Source: PALSA-612 sp963846915 (GTDB taxonomy: Bacteria > Actinomycetota > Thermoleophilia > Gaiellales > Gaiellaceae). Taken from it: a stretch of DNA of 64,000 bases. The stretch lies in the NCBI GenBank assembly GCA_963846915.1, contig CAWJXV010000004.1:186001-250000 (forward strand), in the 5' to 3' direction. Below the pieces are notes generated by a model. The model did no database searches. It was not told where the DNA came from and was given only the letters and a program-made list of their open reading frames with translations. The position numbers and the translations under genes were made by a program. Positions 1 through 7,692 of the stretch are shown in pieces; the first letter of the stretch is position 1, and the number at the start of each line of letters is the position of its first letter.

Positions 1-926
1 GCTTTCAGGCAGTCGTCGGGAGGATCGGCGAGGAGCGAGGCGACGCCGTCGAGGCCGACCTCGTGCGTGACCAGCCGCTCCCACGGATACGCCCCGCTTG
101 CGAGGAAAGCGAGCGCGGCCCGGACGTGGCGAGGCGCATGGCCCGACGTCCCGCGGAGGTCCAGCTCCTCGCGGCGGATCCGCTCCGCGTCGGCCGCGAT
201 CGGCTCCTCGGGCTCGGTCGACCCGACGAGGAGCACGGTGCCGCCGGGCTGGACGAGATCGAGCGCTTCCCGCCGTGCCTCGGCCGTGCCGGCGGCCTCG
301 ATCACGACATCGGCGTCGTGCGGGTCAGCCGGCCGGGCGCCGAACGCGGCCGCGAGTGCGTGCCGTGAGGTGCGTCCGCCGACGGCGGCCACGTAGCCGC
401 CCGCGTCGGTCACACAGGCGCAGAGCATCAGCCCGATCGGCCCTGAGCCGAGCACGGCGACGAGGTTCCCGGGCCCGAGGCCGGCGCGCTCGCTCGCGTG
501 CAGGCAGCAGGCGAGCGGGTCGACCAGCGCGGCGACCGCCGGATGGAGGTCCCGCGGGACGGGGTGAAGATTGACCTCCGCGATCCGGGCCGGGACGAGC
601 ACGCGCTCGGCGAATGCCCCGACGAGCCGCACGGGCCGGCGGCAGAGCGCCTCGCGGTCGGCCAGGCAGGGCGGACAGTGGCCGCACGGCGCCGAGGCGG
701 CTGCGACGACACGGCGCCCGTTGCGTGTGTCGACGCCGGCCAGCTCGCGTCCGAGCGGCGCCGGCGACCCGTCCAGCGAGCCGCTGCCGGCCTCGAGCGC
801 ACGCCGCTCGGCGCTCCCCGTCAGAGCGACCTCGACCTCGACGACGACGTCGCCTTCGCCCGGCTCTGGCGACGGCACCTCGTCGACGCGGAGATCGCCC
901 GCCGCATGGACGCGTAGTGCTCTCAC
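1..926 (-). CDS. Zinc-binding dehydrogenase (MDR family), C-terminus cut by window edge
   Basis: An uninterrupted frame runs from a GTG start (complement of 924-926) to the window edge, giving about 308 residues and lacking only the last few. The N-terminus MRALRVHAAGDLRVDEVPSP (GTG read as Met) is typical of medium-chain dehydrogenases. The structural-zinc cluster is present as CGHCPPCLADREALC, and the nucleotide-binding loop is VLGSGPIGLM. The usual catalytic zinc ligands are not seen: the CGTD segment is replaced by LTGSAERR and GHE by GREL. It may therefore be a zinc-independent oxidoreductase or have another role. It is divergent from the GST-like gene at 973. The frame is clear; the substrate is unknown. 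Confidence 0.8.
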   Translation of the reverse strand, partial: MRALRVHAAGDLRVDEVPSPEPGEGDVVVEVEVALTGSAERRALEAGSGSLDGSPAPLGRELAGVDTRNGRRVVAAASAPCGHCPPCLADREALCRRPVRLVGAFAERVLVPARIAEVNLHPVPRDLHPAVAALVDPLACCLHASERAGLGPGNLVAVLGSGPIGLMLCACVTDAGGYVAAVGGRTSRHALAAAFGARPADPHDADVVIEAAGTAEARREALDLVQPGGTVLLVGSTEPEEPIAADAERIRREELDLRGTSGHAPRHVRAALAFLASGAYPWERLVTHEVGLDGVASLLADPPDDCLK

Positions 927-972
927 GCGGCGCTATCGTAGGCCGTCGCCGTCACGCGATCAGGAGGACGAG

Positions 973-1272
973 ATGGCAATCAAGCTCCACCGTTGCTCCA
1001 ACGTCTGGATCAAGGTGCAAGGGCATCCCTGCTGGAAGGTGCAGAGCGCCCTCGACGAGGCCGGCGTCGACTACGTCATCGTCAAGGGGCCGCTCTTCAG
1101 GGGCAAGCGCGACGAGCTGAACGCGCTCTCGGGCCAGCGCGCCTACCCGGTGATCGAGTTCGACGACGGCTCGATCTACCGCGAGGAGTCGAAGGACATG
1201 GCCGCGACGATCAAGGCCGGCAAGCTGGACGAAAAACGCGGCGCGGGAGCGGGAGCGCCGGCGGCGGGCTAG
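973..1272 (+). CDS. Glutathione S-transferase N-terminal / glutaredoxin-like small protein
   Basis: This is a 99-aa cytoplasmic protein starting at the ATG that follows AGGAGGACGAG, a strong ribosome binding site. The sequence has a thioredoxin-fold pattern: beta-strand, HPCWKVQSALDEAGV helix, VDYVIVKGP strand, then the cis-proline segment AYPVIEFDDGSIYRE and a final helix. This matches the N-terminal domain of glutathione S-transferases without the helical C-terminal domain. The active-site position has a single Cys (PCWK), not CxxC. Function is unknown; a small redox or stress role is inferred from the fold only. It lies just upstream of tRNA-Ala. Confidence 0.75.
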   Translation: MAIKLHRCSNVWIKVQGHPCWKVQSALDEAGVDYVIVKGPLFRGKRDELNALSGQRAYPVIEFDDGSIYREESKDMAATIKAGKLDEKRGAGAGAPAAG

Positions 1273-1289
1273 CTACACTTTGCAGGCGC

Positions 1290-1362
1290 GGGGCTATAGC
1301 TCAGCTGGGAGAGCGCCTGGATCGCACCCAGGAGGTCAGCGGTTCGAATCCGCTTAGCTCCA
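1290..1362 (+). tRNA. tRNA-Ala (anticodon CGC)
   Basis: This is a full cloverleaf. The acceptor stem GGGGCTA pairs with TAGCTCC and contains the G3:U70 wobble that identifies alanine tRNAs. The anticodon stem is CCTGG/CCAGG with loop ATCGCAC, giving anticodon CGC. The T arm carries GGTTCGAATCC. The discriminator base is A and no CCA is encoded directly after it. The 3' 41 nt are duplicated at 7628-7668, so this gene is the integration target of the adjacent island. Confidence 0.95.
1322..1362 (+). repeat. attL-like direct repeat: 3' end of tRNA-Ala
   Basis: The last 41 nt of the tRNA gene, from the anticodon loop to the discriminator base, recur without mismatch at 7628-7668 in the same orientation. 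Integrative elements that target tRNA genes leave such a duplication at the far junction. The tRNA remains intact on this side. Confidence 0.85.
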
Positions 1363-1367
1363 CACCA

Positions 1368-1393
1368 AGAACCCCTGCAAAAGCGGGGGTTCT
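1368..1393 (+). terminator. Rho-independent terminator after tRNA-Ala
   Basis: An 11-bp stem (AGAACCCCTGC with GCGGGGGTTCT, one T:G pair) closes an AAAA loop and is followed by the T-rich stretch CTATTTG. It starts 5 nt after the tRNA end. Confidence 0.8.
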
Positions 1394-1422
1394 CTATTTG
1401 TAGCAATCGACGCGCAGTCGAT

Positions 1423-1444
1423 CCGTGCTACCACCGTGCTACCA
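1423..1444 (+). repeat. Two tandem 11-bp repeats CCGTGCTACCA next to attL
   Basis: CCGTGCTACCA occurs twice, head to tail, without mismatch, 61 nt inside the island from the tRNA end. Short direct repeats beside an att core are often arm-type binding sites for an integrase or its directionality factor. No integrase gene is in the island, so this reading is inference. Confidence 0.5.
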
Positions 1445-1489
1445 ATTTTGACTGCGCAGCGTGCCGCCGAAGTCCGGTGCACGCTGTGA

Positions 1490-1960
1490 TCAGATTGCGA
1501 TCCAGCTCGTCTCGAGGTGAGGAGCCGGGGCATCGCGAAGGATTCGAAGGCGAATACGTCCGGACGCCGAGAGCTCTACCCTGAAGCGACCGAGGGCGTC
1601 GGTCTCGGTTGTCGCGGCCGTGGTCGAGTCGTCGCGTTGAACCTCGATCGTCGCGCGTGACGGCGGCGCGAGTTGCCCGAGGAGGAGGCGACCCGACCCC
1701 TGCTCGTGGATTGAGACGTCGATCTCCAGCCCGCCGCCCTTGAAAGTCACGGAGCGGGCCTGCAAGACACCGGAACGGGCGAGCGCCGGCGTCGTGTCTA
1801 GAGCCGAGTCGGAAAGGAGCTCGGCCAGTTCGGCGTCGATGCGCCGCCAGCCGAGCGCGGCTTTCGCGAACGAGCTGACCTCGGCCGGGCAAGGGTCGAC
1901 TTCGTCGACGAGCGATTTCAGCTCGGCGAGGGTGTCCTCCGACCGGTCGTCGGTGGTCAT
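1490..1960 (-). CDS. Small hypothetical protein downstream of ECF sigma factor
   Basis: This 156-aa soluble protein has no signal peptide or membrane segment. The first ~55 residues (ending in a WRRIDAELAELL motif and DSALDTTPA) look helical. The rest reads as a beta-sandwich with the pattern TTATTETDALGRFRVELSASGRIRLRI, as in carboxypeptidase-regulatory-like domains. It is the last gene of a leftward S8-sigma-hypothetical operon, 52 nt after the sigma gene. Proteins of this shape occur beside ECF sigma factors in actinobacteria (recollection, not searched). A role as sigma regulator or protease substrate is possible but unproven. Confidence 0.7.
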   Translation of the reverse strand: MTTDDRSEDTLAELKSLVDEVDPCPAEVSSFAKAALGWRRIDAELAELLSDSALDTTPALARSGVLQARSVTFKGGGLEIDVSIHEQGSGRLLLGQLAPPSRATIEVQRDDSTTAATTETDALGRFRVELSASGRIRLRILRDAPAPHLETSWIAI

Positions 1961-2012
1961 TGCGCCAAGCCCGTGCGAGGAGGAGCGGCGGACATGGTGT
2001 CTTCATACATCA

Positions 2013-2558
2013 TCAGATCTCGAGCTCCGCTACGTCGACCGTCGTGCGGAGCTTGTCCAGGCAGCGCATTCGTGTTGGCCCGATCGCCCCGATCGGCATC
2101 CCGAGCGCAGCGCCGATCTCCTCGTAGCTCGGCTCCTCTTCGGCGACGAGTAGCCGGAGAAGCGTTTTGCAACGCTCCGAGAGAGTCGCGAAGGCGCGCC
2201 ACAGCGCGCCGTAACGCTCACGGTCGATCAGCAGCCGGTCGAACGTCTCGTCGGACGGTTCCTCGAACAGGTCCGGCTCGTCGCTCGGCTGCTCCCGGGC
2301 ACCGCTTCGGATCACGCGGAGCGACTCGTTCCTCGCGGTCGTCGCCAACCAGGCGCCTAGTCTCTCGGGGTCACGGATCCTGTCCAGGTGCTCGACGAGC
2401 CGCAGCCACGTCGTCTGCGCGACGTCGGCGGCATCATCACGCGAGAGCCGGTATGAGCGGGCCGTCGACCAGACCAGGCCCGAGAAGCGATCGACGATCG
2501 TCTCCCAGGCCGTTTGGTCACCCGCCGCGGCAGCCCGTATCAACTCCGCCAGCGTCAC
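2013..2558 (-). CDS. ECF-type RNA polymerase sigma factor
   Basis: This 181-aa protein has region 2 at about residues 8-75 (DRFSGLVWSTARSYRLSRDD, then DVAQTTWLRLVEHLDRI) and region 4 at about 115-170 (WRAFATLSERCKTLLRLLV, then PSYEEIGAALGMPIGAIGPT, the helix-turn-helix). It should direct RNA polymerase to a small promoter set. It starts 6 nt after the subtilisin gene, so the two are surely co-transcribed. No anti-sigma with a membrane segment is adjacent; control may come from the partner proteins of the cassette. GGAACT at 4059-4064 resembles an ECF -35 element facing the CHAT gene, which would be a feedback loop (weak). Confidence 0.88.
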   Translation of the reverse strand: MTLAELIRAAAAGDQTAWETIVDRFSGLVWSTARSYRLSRDDAADVAQTTWLRLVEHLDRIRDPERLGAWLATTARNESLRVIRSGAREQPSDEPDLFEEPSDETFDRLLIDRERYGALWRAFATLSERCKTLLRLLVAEEEPSYEEIGAALGMPIGAIGPTRMRCLDKLRTTVDVAELEI

Positions 2559-2564
2559 CGGAAT

Positions 2565-4007
2565 CTACGGTCTGCGGATGCGTGCCCGGGGAGCAAGTCG
2601 AGTCTCGTCGTACAGGTTCTTCACAGCCTCCCACGCCGCGCGGGGGGTGACTCCGGGATTTTTCGCGAATGCGGTTGCGATGAGCGCGGTGATCTGCGGT
2701 GCAGCAAAGGATGTTCCACTCCAGGTCGCCCAACCTGAGTTGAAATCCTTCTCGCGCCACACGCCGTCAGGCGTGTCCGGCGGCTCCGATTCCTCGGTAT
2801 ATCCCTCCCACCCTTTGATGAACGTGGAGTTCACGGCCTCGCCGTCTGAGTAGAAGCTGACCCAGGGACCGCGATTCGAGAAGACCGAGATTTCTGCGTA
2901 GCGTGAGGAACCCACGCCGATCACTGCGGGGAACGCCGCCGGGTAGTGTTGTGTGGTACAGCCCTGGTTTCCGGCCGGCGCCACGAAGACGTGCTTTTCG
3001 GTGTCCGTCGAGTCGAGCACGAGCTGGAGCGTCCAGCTCGGCGGCCCGTCGCCCACGGGGTTGCGGGAAAGATCGTCGCTCGGCAACGTGGGGAAGGCGA
3101 ACCCGACGTTGATGACGTCCGCCTGGGGCATCGGTTGGTCGGTTTCGTTTTCGGCTTCGCGTGCCCCTTGAGCGCGCCACATCGACCGAGCGACGGAGGC
3201 CTCGGTCGGCACGGGGGTGTCGGCGAGAGCTGTTCGCTCGATGAACGCGCCGTCGTGACTCACGACCCTGATGACCGCATTGCGGCAACCTTGAGCAACG
3301 ACACCGGCAACGAAGTTCGCGTGCCCGGCGAGCGCGTCCAACTTCCCGTCGTGGTCCTGATCGAAGTTGTCGGGTGCTTTCAGGGTCTGGTCGGGTTCTT
3401 TCGCCCACGTGTAACCGGCATCTCCCTGCGGATCGGCCGTGAACCATTCGCCGGTCACGACCTCTCGTAGGCGGGATTCAGATTCGATCGGTCCGGACCT
3501 CATGTAGCCCGAATCGATGACCGTGATCTTCGGCCCGCCGTCTTCCTCTGCTCCGATCTCCCTCTCGTCTCCGTTGTCGGCGGGCGAACCCCACGGGCAC
3601 GCGTGAAAGTCGGGGGCCGGGATGAGCACGTGGTTGGGCGCGACCTGTCCCTTGATGTGAAACGGGAGATAGCTGCGCATCGCCCAGACTGCCTCGGCCA
3701 CATCGGGATTCGCGCTCACGCCGGGAGTGCGGTTGAGTCGCCAGATCGCGACGTCTTCGGCGGGCTTGTGCGTGAAGCCCTCGAACACAGTTACCTCTGT
3801 GTCGTGAGCGTTCTCGTCCAAATATCTCCTGACGTCGTCATTCTCCAGGGCCGTCTGGCCGACAAGGAGCTCGTCTATGACCATCCAGACAACCTGCTTG
3901 CAGGTCGAGCTCGAGTGGGGGTAGGGGCAGTACGCCACGCGGTCCAGCGCGGCGGCACGCTTGCTGAACTGGCTCGTGAAGGCCACGGTGGGCTTGTTTC
4001 CCGACAT
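2565..4007 (-). CDS. Cytoplasmic subtilisin-like serine protease (S8 family)
   Basis: This is a 480-aa protein with the complete S8 site: Asp165 in TVIDSG, His229 in GHANFVAG, oxyanion Asn347 in APAGNQG, and Ser433 in SGTSFAAP. There is no signal peptide and no obvious cleavable pro-region; the N-terminal ~155 residues are a separate domain of unknown fold rich in Cys/His (CPYP, STCK, FHACPWG). It therefore probably acts inside the cell. AAGGAG precedes the ATG by 8 nt. It is first in a leftward operon with the ECF sigma factor and is divergent, 83 nt away, from the CHAT protease. The pairing of two proteases and a sigma factor suggests a proteolytic signalling cascade (inference). Confidence 0.9.
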   Translation of the reverse strand: MSGNKPTVAFTSQFSKRAAALDRVAYCPYPHSSSTCKQVVWMVIDELLVGQTALENDDVRRYLDENAHDTEVTVFEGFTHKPAEDVAIWRLNRTPGVSANPDVAEAVWAMRSYLPFHIKGQVAPNHVLIPAPDFHACPWGSPADNGDEREIGAEEDGGPKITVIDSGYMRSGPIESESRLREVVTGEWFTADPQGDAGYTWAKEPDQTLKAPDNFDQDHDGKLDALAGHANFVAGVVAQGCRNAVIRVVSHDGAFIERTALADTPVPTEASVARSMWRAQGAREAENETDQPMPQADVINVGFAFPTLPSDDLSRNPVGDGPPSWTLQLVLDSTDTEKHVFVAPAGNQGCTTQHYPAAFPAVIGVGSSRYAEISVFSNRGPWVSFYSDGEAVNSTFIKGWEGYTEESEPPDTPDGVWREKDFNSGWATWSGTSFAAPQITALIATAFAKNPGVTPRAAWEAVKNLYDETRLAPRARIRRP

Positions 4008-4090
4008 TGCGACACTCCTTAGCGTCGAAGATCGATTGGTCGGTCGCCTGTGAGAGCCGGAACTGCGGAGCTTGATACAACCCGAACTAA

Positions 4091-6709
4091 ATGTCTAGGG
4101 CCTCGGGCCGAACCCCGCTTGAGCTTGCCGAGCGCGCCCATGCCCTCGTACAGGCAAAGCCGGCGCGCGCGCACGCGTTGGCGGAGCGCGCTCTCGAACT
4201 CGCGGCCGAGCGAAACGACCAGGAAGCTCGGGTCGCTGCCCTGCACGCGCTCGGTTTCGCGCGTTACGTCCTCGGCGATCCCCGGGCGCTTTCGACAATG
4301 CGCGCCGCGGTTCGCGTCGCCGAGCGGGGTGGCTATGGGCGACGGGCGGGTCTCGCCCGCCGACACCTTGCGCTGCACCTCGCGTACCGCGGCAGGATCA
4401 AGCTGGCGAAGCGTGAGGTTGATGCCGCGTGCGCGGTGCTCGACGGAATCGACCGCGCGCAGAGCGAAGTGTTCCGGATCGCCGTCTTCCATCTCGCGGG
4501 TGAAGACGTCCCGCGGGCCGAGTCGAACCGGGCGCTCAAAGTGCTTCAGCGCGCCGGGGACCGCGTGTGGGAGGCTCGTCTTCGCTACAACCGCGGCGCA
4601 GTCCTCGCCGAAATCGGCGACGTTTCGGCCGCCCGGCGAGACCTCGAGCGCGCTCGCGACCTCTACGAATCGCTGGGCTCGGTTTCCGCCGTCGCTGATG
4701 CGCGGCTCGTTCTCGCCCGCCTGAAGCTCGTCGAGGGAGATTTCGTCGGTTGCCTGGTCGAACTCGACGCAGTCGATTCCGGAGATCTGCGCGATGTGGC
4801 GGCGGCATGGGCCGCCTTGACCCGGGCATCGGCGTTTGTTGGGCTGCGTCTCCTGCCCGAGGCGAGGGCGAGCCTCGACCGCTTCGTCGAGATGTCCGTC
4901 CGCACCAGAGCCGACGACTCGGTCAACAAGGCGAGGCTCGACGCTGCGCGACTGGCTCTGCTCGCTTCCGACTCGGCGGGGGCGGCGTCGCTCGCCGCGA
5001 CGGCGAGGCGTTCGTTCGCATCGCGGGGACAAGCGGCTTTCGCCGCGACGGCGTCCCTGCTCTCGCTGAGAGCGGCTGTCGGCGGCGGCTCGGTTCACGT
5101 CTCAACTCTTCGCGCCGCGAGGAAGGCGGCCCACGATCTCGAAGCAGCCGGTTGGACGCTCGACGCCCTCCGAGGTCGGCTGCTCGTCGCACGCGCCGCC
5201 GCACGCATCAGGTCCTGGCAAATCGCAGAGCGTGAGCAAGCTCTCGCGGTACCTCTCGCTCGCCGTGGGACGGTCGCCGACAGAATCGAGCTCAAGTACG
5301 TGAAGGCCCTCATCGCGATCGGCGCGGGAGACACGATTCGCGCCGAGCGGGAACTCCGGGCCGGGTTGCGACTGCTGGACGAGTACCGCTCCGCTCTGGG
5401 CGCAGTCGAACTTCGCGCCACGGTGTCCCGCATAGGGAGCGAGCTCTCGCAGGGCGGACTGCGAATCGCGCTCGATTCCGGGGAGCCGGAGAGCGTCCTC
5501 TCCTGGGCAGAGCAATTACGCGCCAACTCTCTGAGGTTGCCGCCCGTCCGCCCTAGCGCAGATCGGACGCTCCGCCGGCAACAGACCGAGCTACGGCGGG
5601 TCGCGGGCCGGATTCGCGAAGCAGAGGCAGCCGGCACGCCGAAACCTGAGCTTGTCGCACGGCAGGTCGAGCTCGAGACTGCAATCAAGGCTCGGACGCG
5701 GCGTTCGCGCGGGGGGGATGGTGGCTTCGAGATGGAAGTGGCAGACCGCCGGGACGCGTCTCGCTCGCTCGGCGAGCGCATCCTGGTCGAGTACGTCGAG
5801 GTGGACGGCGTGCTGTGGGTCGTCACGCTCTCAGGCGGCCGGCTATCACTCCATGAGCTCGGCGAGACCGAGACGGCCACCGAGCTCGAGTGGCTCCGCT
5901 TCGCGCTCGGACGGTTGGCGAGAGGCGGGAATAGCCCGTCGCAGCGTGCCGCTCTGCTCGCGAACGCGGCCAATTCGGCGGAAGCACTCGACAACATGCT
6001 CGTCAGACCGCTCCGGCTCGGTCACGCGCCGCTTGTCGTCGTACCGACCGGCGCGCTCCATGCTCTTCCATGGAGCGCGCTACCGTCGCTTCGCGGTCAA
6101 ACAGTCGTCGTCAGCCCTTCACTCTCGCTCTGGATCGACCGCGCGGCTCTTCCCAGATCGCGCCGCCGTCGGATGACATTTGTCGCCGGTCCCGGCCTAC
6201 GTCACGCGACCCCTGAGGCGAGGGAGCTCGCCGGCATTTATAAAGGCGCACTCTTCCTGCACGGAAAGGCGGCGACCGCCGAGGCGGCGCTTGCGGCGTT
6301 GGACGGCGCCAGGCTCGCTCACGTGGCCTGTCACGGCCGTTTCAGGGCCGACAGTCCGCTCTTCTCCTCTCTCGAGCTCGCCGACGGACCACTGACGATG
6401 CTCGACCTGCAGCGCATGCGTCGGGCGCCCGAGATCATGGTTCTCTCTTCGTGCGACCTAGCTCTGTCGGATCGCCATCCCGGCGACGAGCTCCTCGGTC
6501 TCGCTGCTGTACTTCTGGCGATGGGAACGCGCTCGATCGTCGCCAGCGTTGTCCCGGTTCCGGATGCGGCCGCGCGCCGGCTCATGCTGGCGTTCCATCG
6601 TGACCTCAGCCGTGGCGTCCGGCCCGCAGCCGCGTTGGCGCGTGTTCAGGGTGCTCTTCAGGGTCGATCCGCATCGCTCGCAGGCTTCGTCTGCCTCGGC
6701 GACGGTTGA
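4091..6709 (+). CDS. Helical-repeat (TPR-like) CHAT-domain caspase-like protease
   Basis: This 872-aa protein has two parts. Residues 1-~520 are Ala/Leu/Arg-rich helical repeats of TPR type (for example RARALAERALELAAERNDQ and RRDLERARDLYESLGS). Residues ~560-872 are a CHAT domain, the caspase-related clan CD peptidase fold. The catalytic pair is visible: His748 in HVACHGRF and Cys788 in LSSCDLA. The C-terminus GVRPAAALARVQ is typical of CHAT domains. No membrane segment is seen. TPR-CHAT proteins act as triggered proteases, for instance Csx29 in type III-E CRISPR. Here the likely partners are the divergent S8 protease and ECF sigma factor. The ATG has only a weak upstream binding site. Confidence 0.9.
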   Translation: MSRASGRTPLELAERAHALVQAKPARAHALAERALELAAERNDQEARVAALHALGFARYVLGDPRALSTMRAAVRVAERGGYGRRAGLARRHLALHLAYRGRIKLAKREVDAACAVLDGIDRAQSEVFRIAVFHLAGEDVPRAESNRALKVLQRAGDRVWEARLRYNRGAVLAEIGDVSAARRDLERARDLYESLGSVSAVADARLVLARLKLVEGDFVGCLVELDAVDSGDLRDVAAAWAALTRASAFVGLRLLPEARASLDRFVEMSVRTRADDSVNKARLDAARLALLASDSAGAASLAATARRSFASRGQAAFAATASLLSLRAAVGGGSVHVSTLRAARKAAHDLEAAGWTLDALRGRLLVARAAARIRSWQIAEREQALAVPLARRGTVADRIELKYVKALIAIGAGDTIRAERELRAGLRLLDEYRSALGAVELRATVSRIGSELSQGGLRIALDSGEPESVLSWAEQLRANSLRLPPVRPSADRTLRRQQTELRRVAGRIREAEAAGTPKPELVARQVELETAIKARTRRSRGGDGGFEMEVADRRDASRSLGERILVEYVEVDGVLWVVTLSGGRLSLHELGETETATELEWLRFALGRLARGGNSPSQRAALLANAANSAEALDNMLVRPLRLGHAPLVVVPTGALHALPWSALPSLRGQTVVVSPSLSLWIDRAALPRSRRRRMTFVAGPGLRHATPEARELAGIYKGALFLHGKAATAEAALAALDGARLAHVACHGRFRADSPLFSSLELADGPLTMLDLQRMRRAPEIMVLSSCDLALSDRHPGDELLGLAAVLLAMGTRSIVASVVPVPDAAARRLMLAFHRDLSRGVRPAAALARVQGALQGRSASLAGFVCLGDG

Positions 6710-6719
6710 CCCCCTGAAC

Positions 6720-6749
6720 GATGAGGGCCCCAGCTTCGGGGCCCTCATC
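6720..6749. terminator. Perfect 12-bp hairpin after the CHAT gene
   Basis: GATGAGGGCCCC and GGGGCCCTCATC form a perfect stem around AGCTTC, 10 nt after the CHAT stop codon. No strong T tract follows on either strand. It sits between the rightward CHAT gene and the leftward small secreted protein gene, so it may serve both. Confidence 0.65.
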
Positions 6750-6797
6750 AGGGAGGGATTCATGGCCGGCGCTGGACGCTGCGGCCCGATCCGTCCG

Positions 6798-7037
6798 TTA
6801 CTCCGCCCTCTCCTCGGCCACGCTTCTGACATGGACGCCGGAACCCCACGGGAACCCGCCGCCGCAGCACGTGCTCGCGAGCGGCTTCACGCGCTTCGGC
6901 CTGACTGGCTGCGTCCGCTTGCTGTTGAACGGTGGATCTCCGATGGGCCGCGACTGCGAGCTCGAGACGACTGCGAGGGCCGCGATCACCGCGCTGAGCA
7001 CGATCGCGAGGCGGACTTTGATCTGCGTGCGGGGCAT
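6798..7037 (-). CDS. Small secreted peptide, 79 aa
   Basis: The ATG is preceded by AGAGGAGGCACC, an excellent ribosome binding site, which argues that this short frame is real. The N-terminus has a classical signal: MPRTQIKVR, then the hydrophobic core LAIVLSAVIAALAVVSSS. The mature part is about 50 residues, basic, with a CCGGGFPWGSG motif and a Glu-rich end. No family is recognised. It lies inside the tRNA-Ala island on the strand opposite to CHAT. It could be a bacteriocin-like or surface peptide, but nothing in the sequence decides this. Confidence 0.55.
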   Translation of the reverse strand: MPRTQIKVRLAIVLSAVIAALAVVSSSQSRPIGDPPFNSKRTQPVRPKRVKPLASTCCGGGFPWGSGVHVRSVAEERAE

Positions 7038-7214
7038 GGTGCCTCCTCTGGTCGCTGATGGACTGCCCTGACACGCTTAAGAGGGAACTCACAACACGGT
7101 GATACAAGGCCCCAACCTGCCCGTACTCGACTTCCGACGAGCGGCCGCACTGCAAGCTACGAGCGAGAGACGATGCGGCACACTCAAAGGCGATGTGGTG
7201 AGGAGGTCAACGCG

Positions 7215-7577
7215 ATGAAAAGCGCGATCATCCAGTCGGACGACGGAAAAGAGTTCATGACTCCCGAGCGCTGCGCGATACTCGAGCTATGGAACGACCG
7301 CAGCGACCCCGCCGTCTCGATTGCCCGGGCACGCGTTGAGCCTGGTGTGACCACGCAGCTTCATGAACTCGACGTCGACGAGCGGTATCTCATCGTGCTC
7401 GGCCGAGGTCTCGCCCGAATCGGAAGCCTGCCCGCAACTGTCGTTCACCCTGGCGACCTCGTCGTGATTCCCGCTGGAACGCGACAGCAAATCACCAACA
7501 CCGGCGACTCCGACCTCGTGTTCTTTTGCGTTTGCTCTCCGAGATTCGATCCGGCGGGCTATCAGGCGTTGGTGTAA
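7215..7577 (+). CDS. Cupin-domain protein
   Basis: This 120-aa single-domain cupin starts at the ATG after GAGGAGGTCAACGCG; an upstream in-frame ATG at 7173 lacks a binding site. Cupin motif 1 is seen as TQLHELDVDERYLIVLGRG and motif 2 as HPGDLVVIPAGTRQQITNTG, with His and Glu metal ligands present. The protein is cytoplasmic. Its substrate cannot be told. It is the last gene before the right-hand tRNA fragment, so it belongs to the integrated island. Confidence 0.8.
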   Translation: MKSAIIQSDDGKEFMTPERCAILELWNDRSDPAVSIARARVEPGVTTQLHELDVDERYLIVLGRGLARIGSLPATVVHPGDLVVIPAGTRQQITNTGDSDLVFFCVCSPRFDPAGYQALV

Positions 7578-7627
7578 GCCGCCAAACGGGAGCCGGTTCG
7601 CGAGGGCTACCTGGAACGGAGGGGAGC

Positions 7628-7668
7628 TCGCACCCAGGAGGTCAGCGGTTCGAATCCGCTTAGCTCCA
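7628..7668 (+). repeat. attR-like direct repeat: tRNA-Ala 3' fragment
   Basis: This is an exact 41-nt copy of tRNA-Ala positions 1322-1362. No 5' half of a tRNA precedes it, so it is a fragment and not a second gene. It bounds the island that carries the sigma/subtilisin/CHAT cassette, the small secreted protein and the cupin. Confidence 0.85.
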
Positions 7669-7692
7669 TCGACGAAGGCTCGGGGTTGGTCG

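Noticed and set aside
7621..7668. A second tRNA gene
   Set aside because: Only the 3' half is present; no acceptor 5' strand or D arm precedes it.
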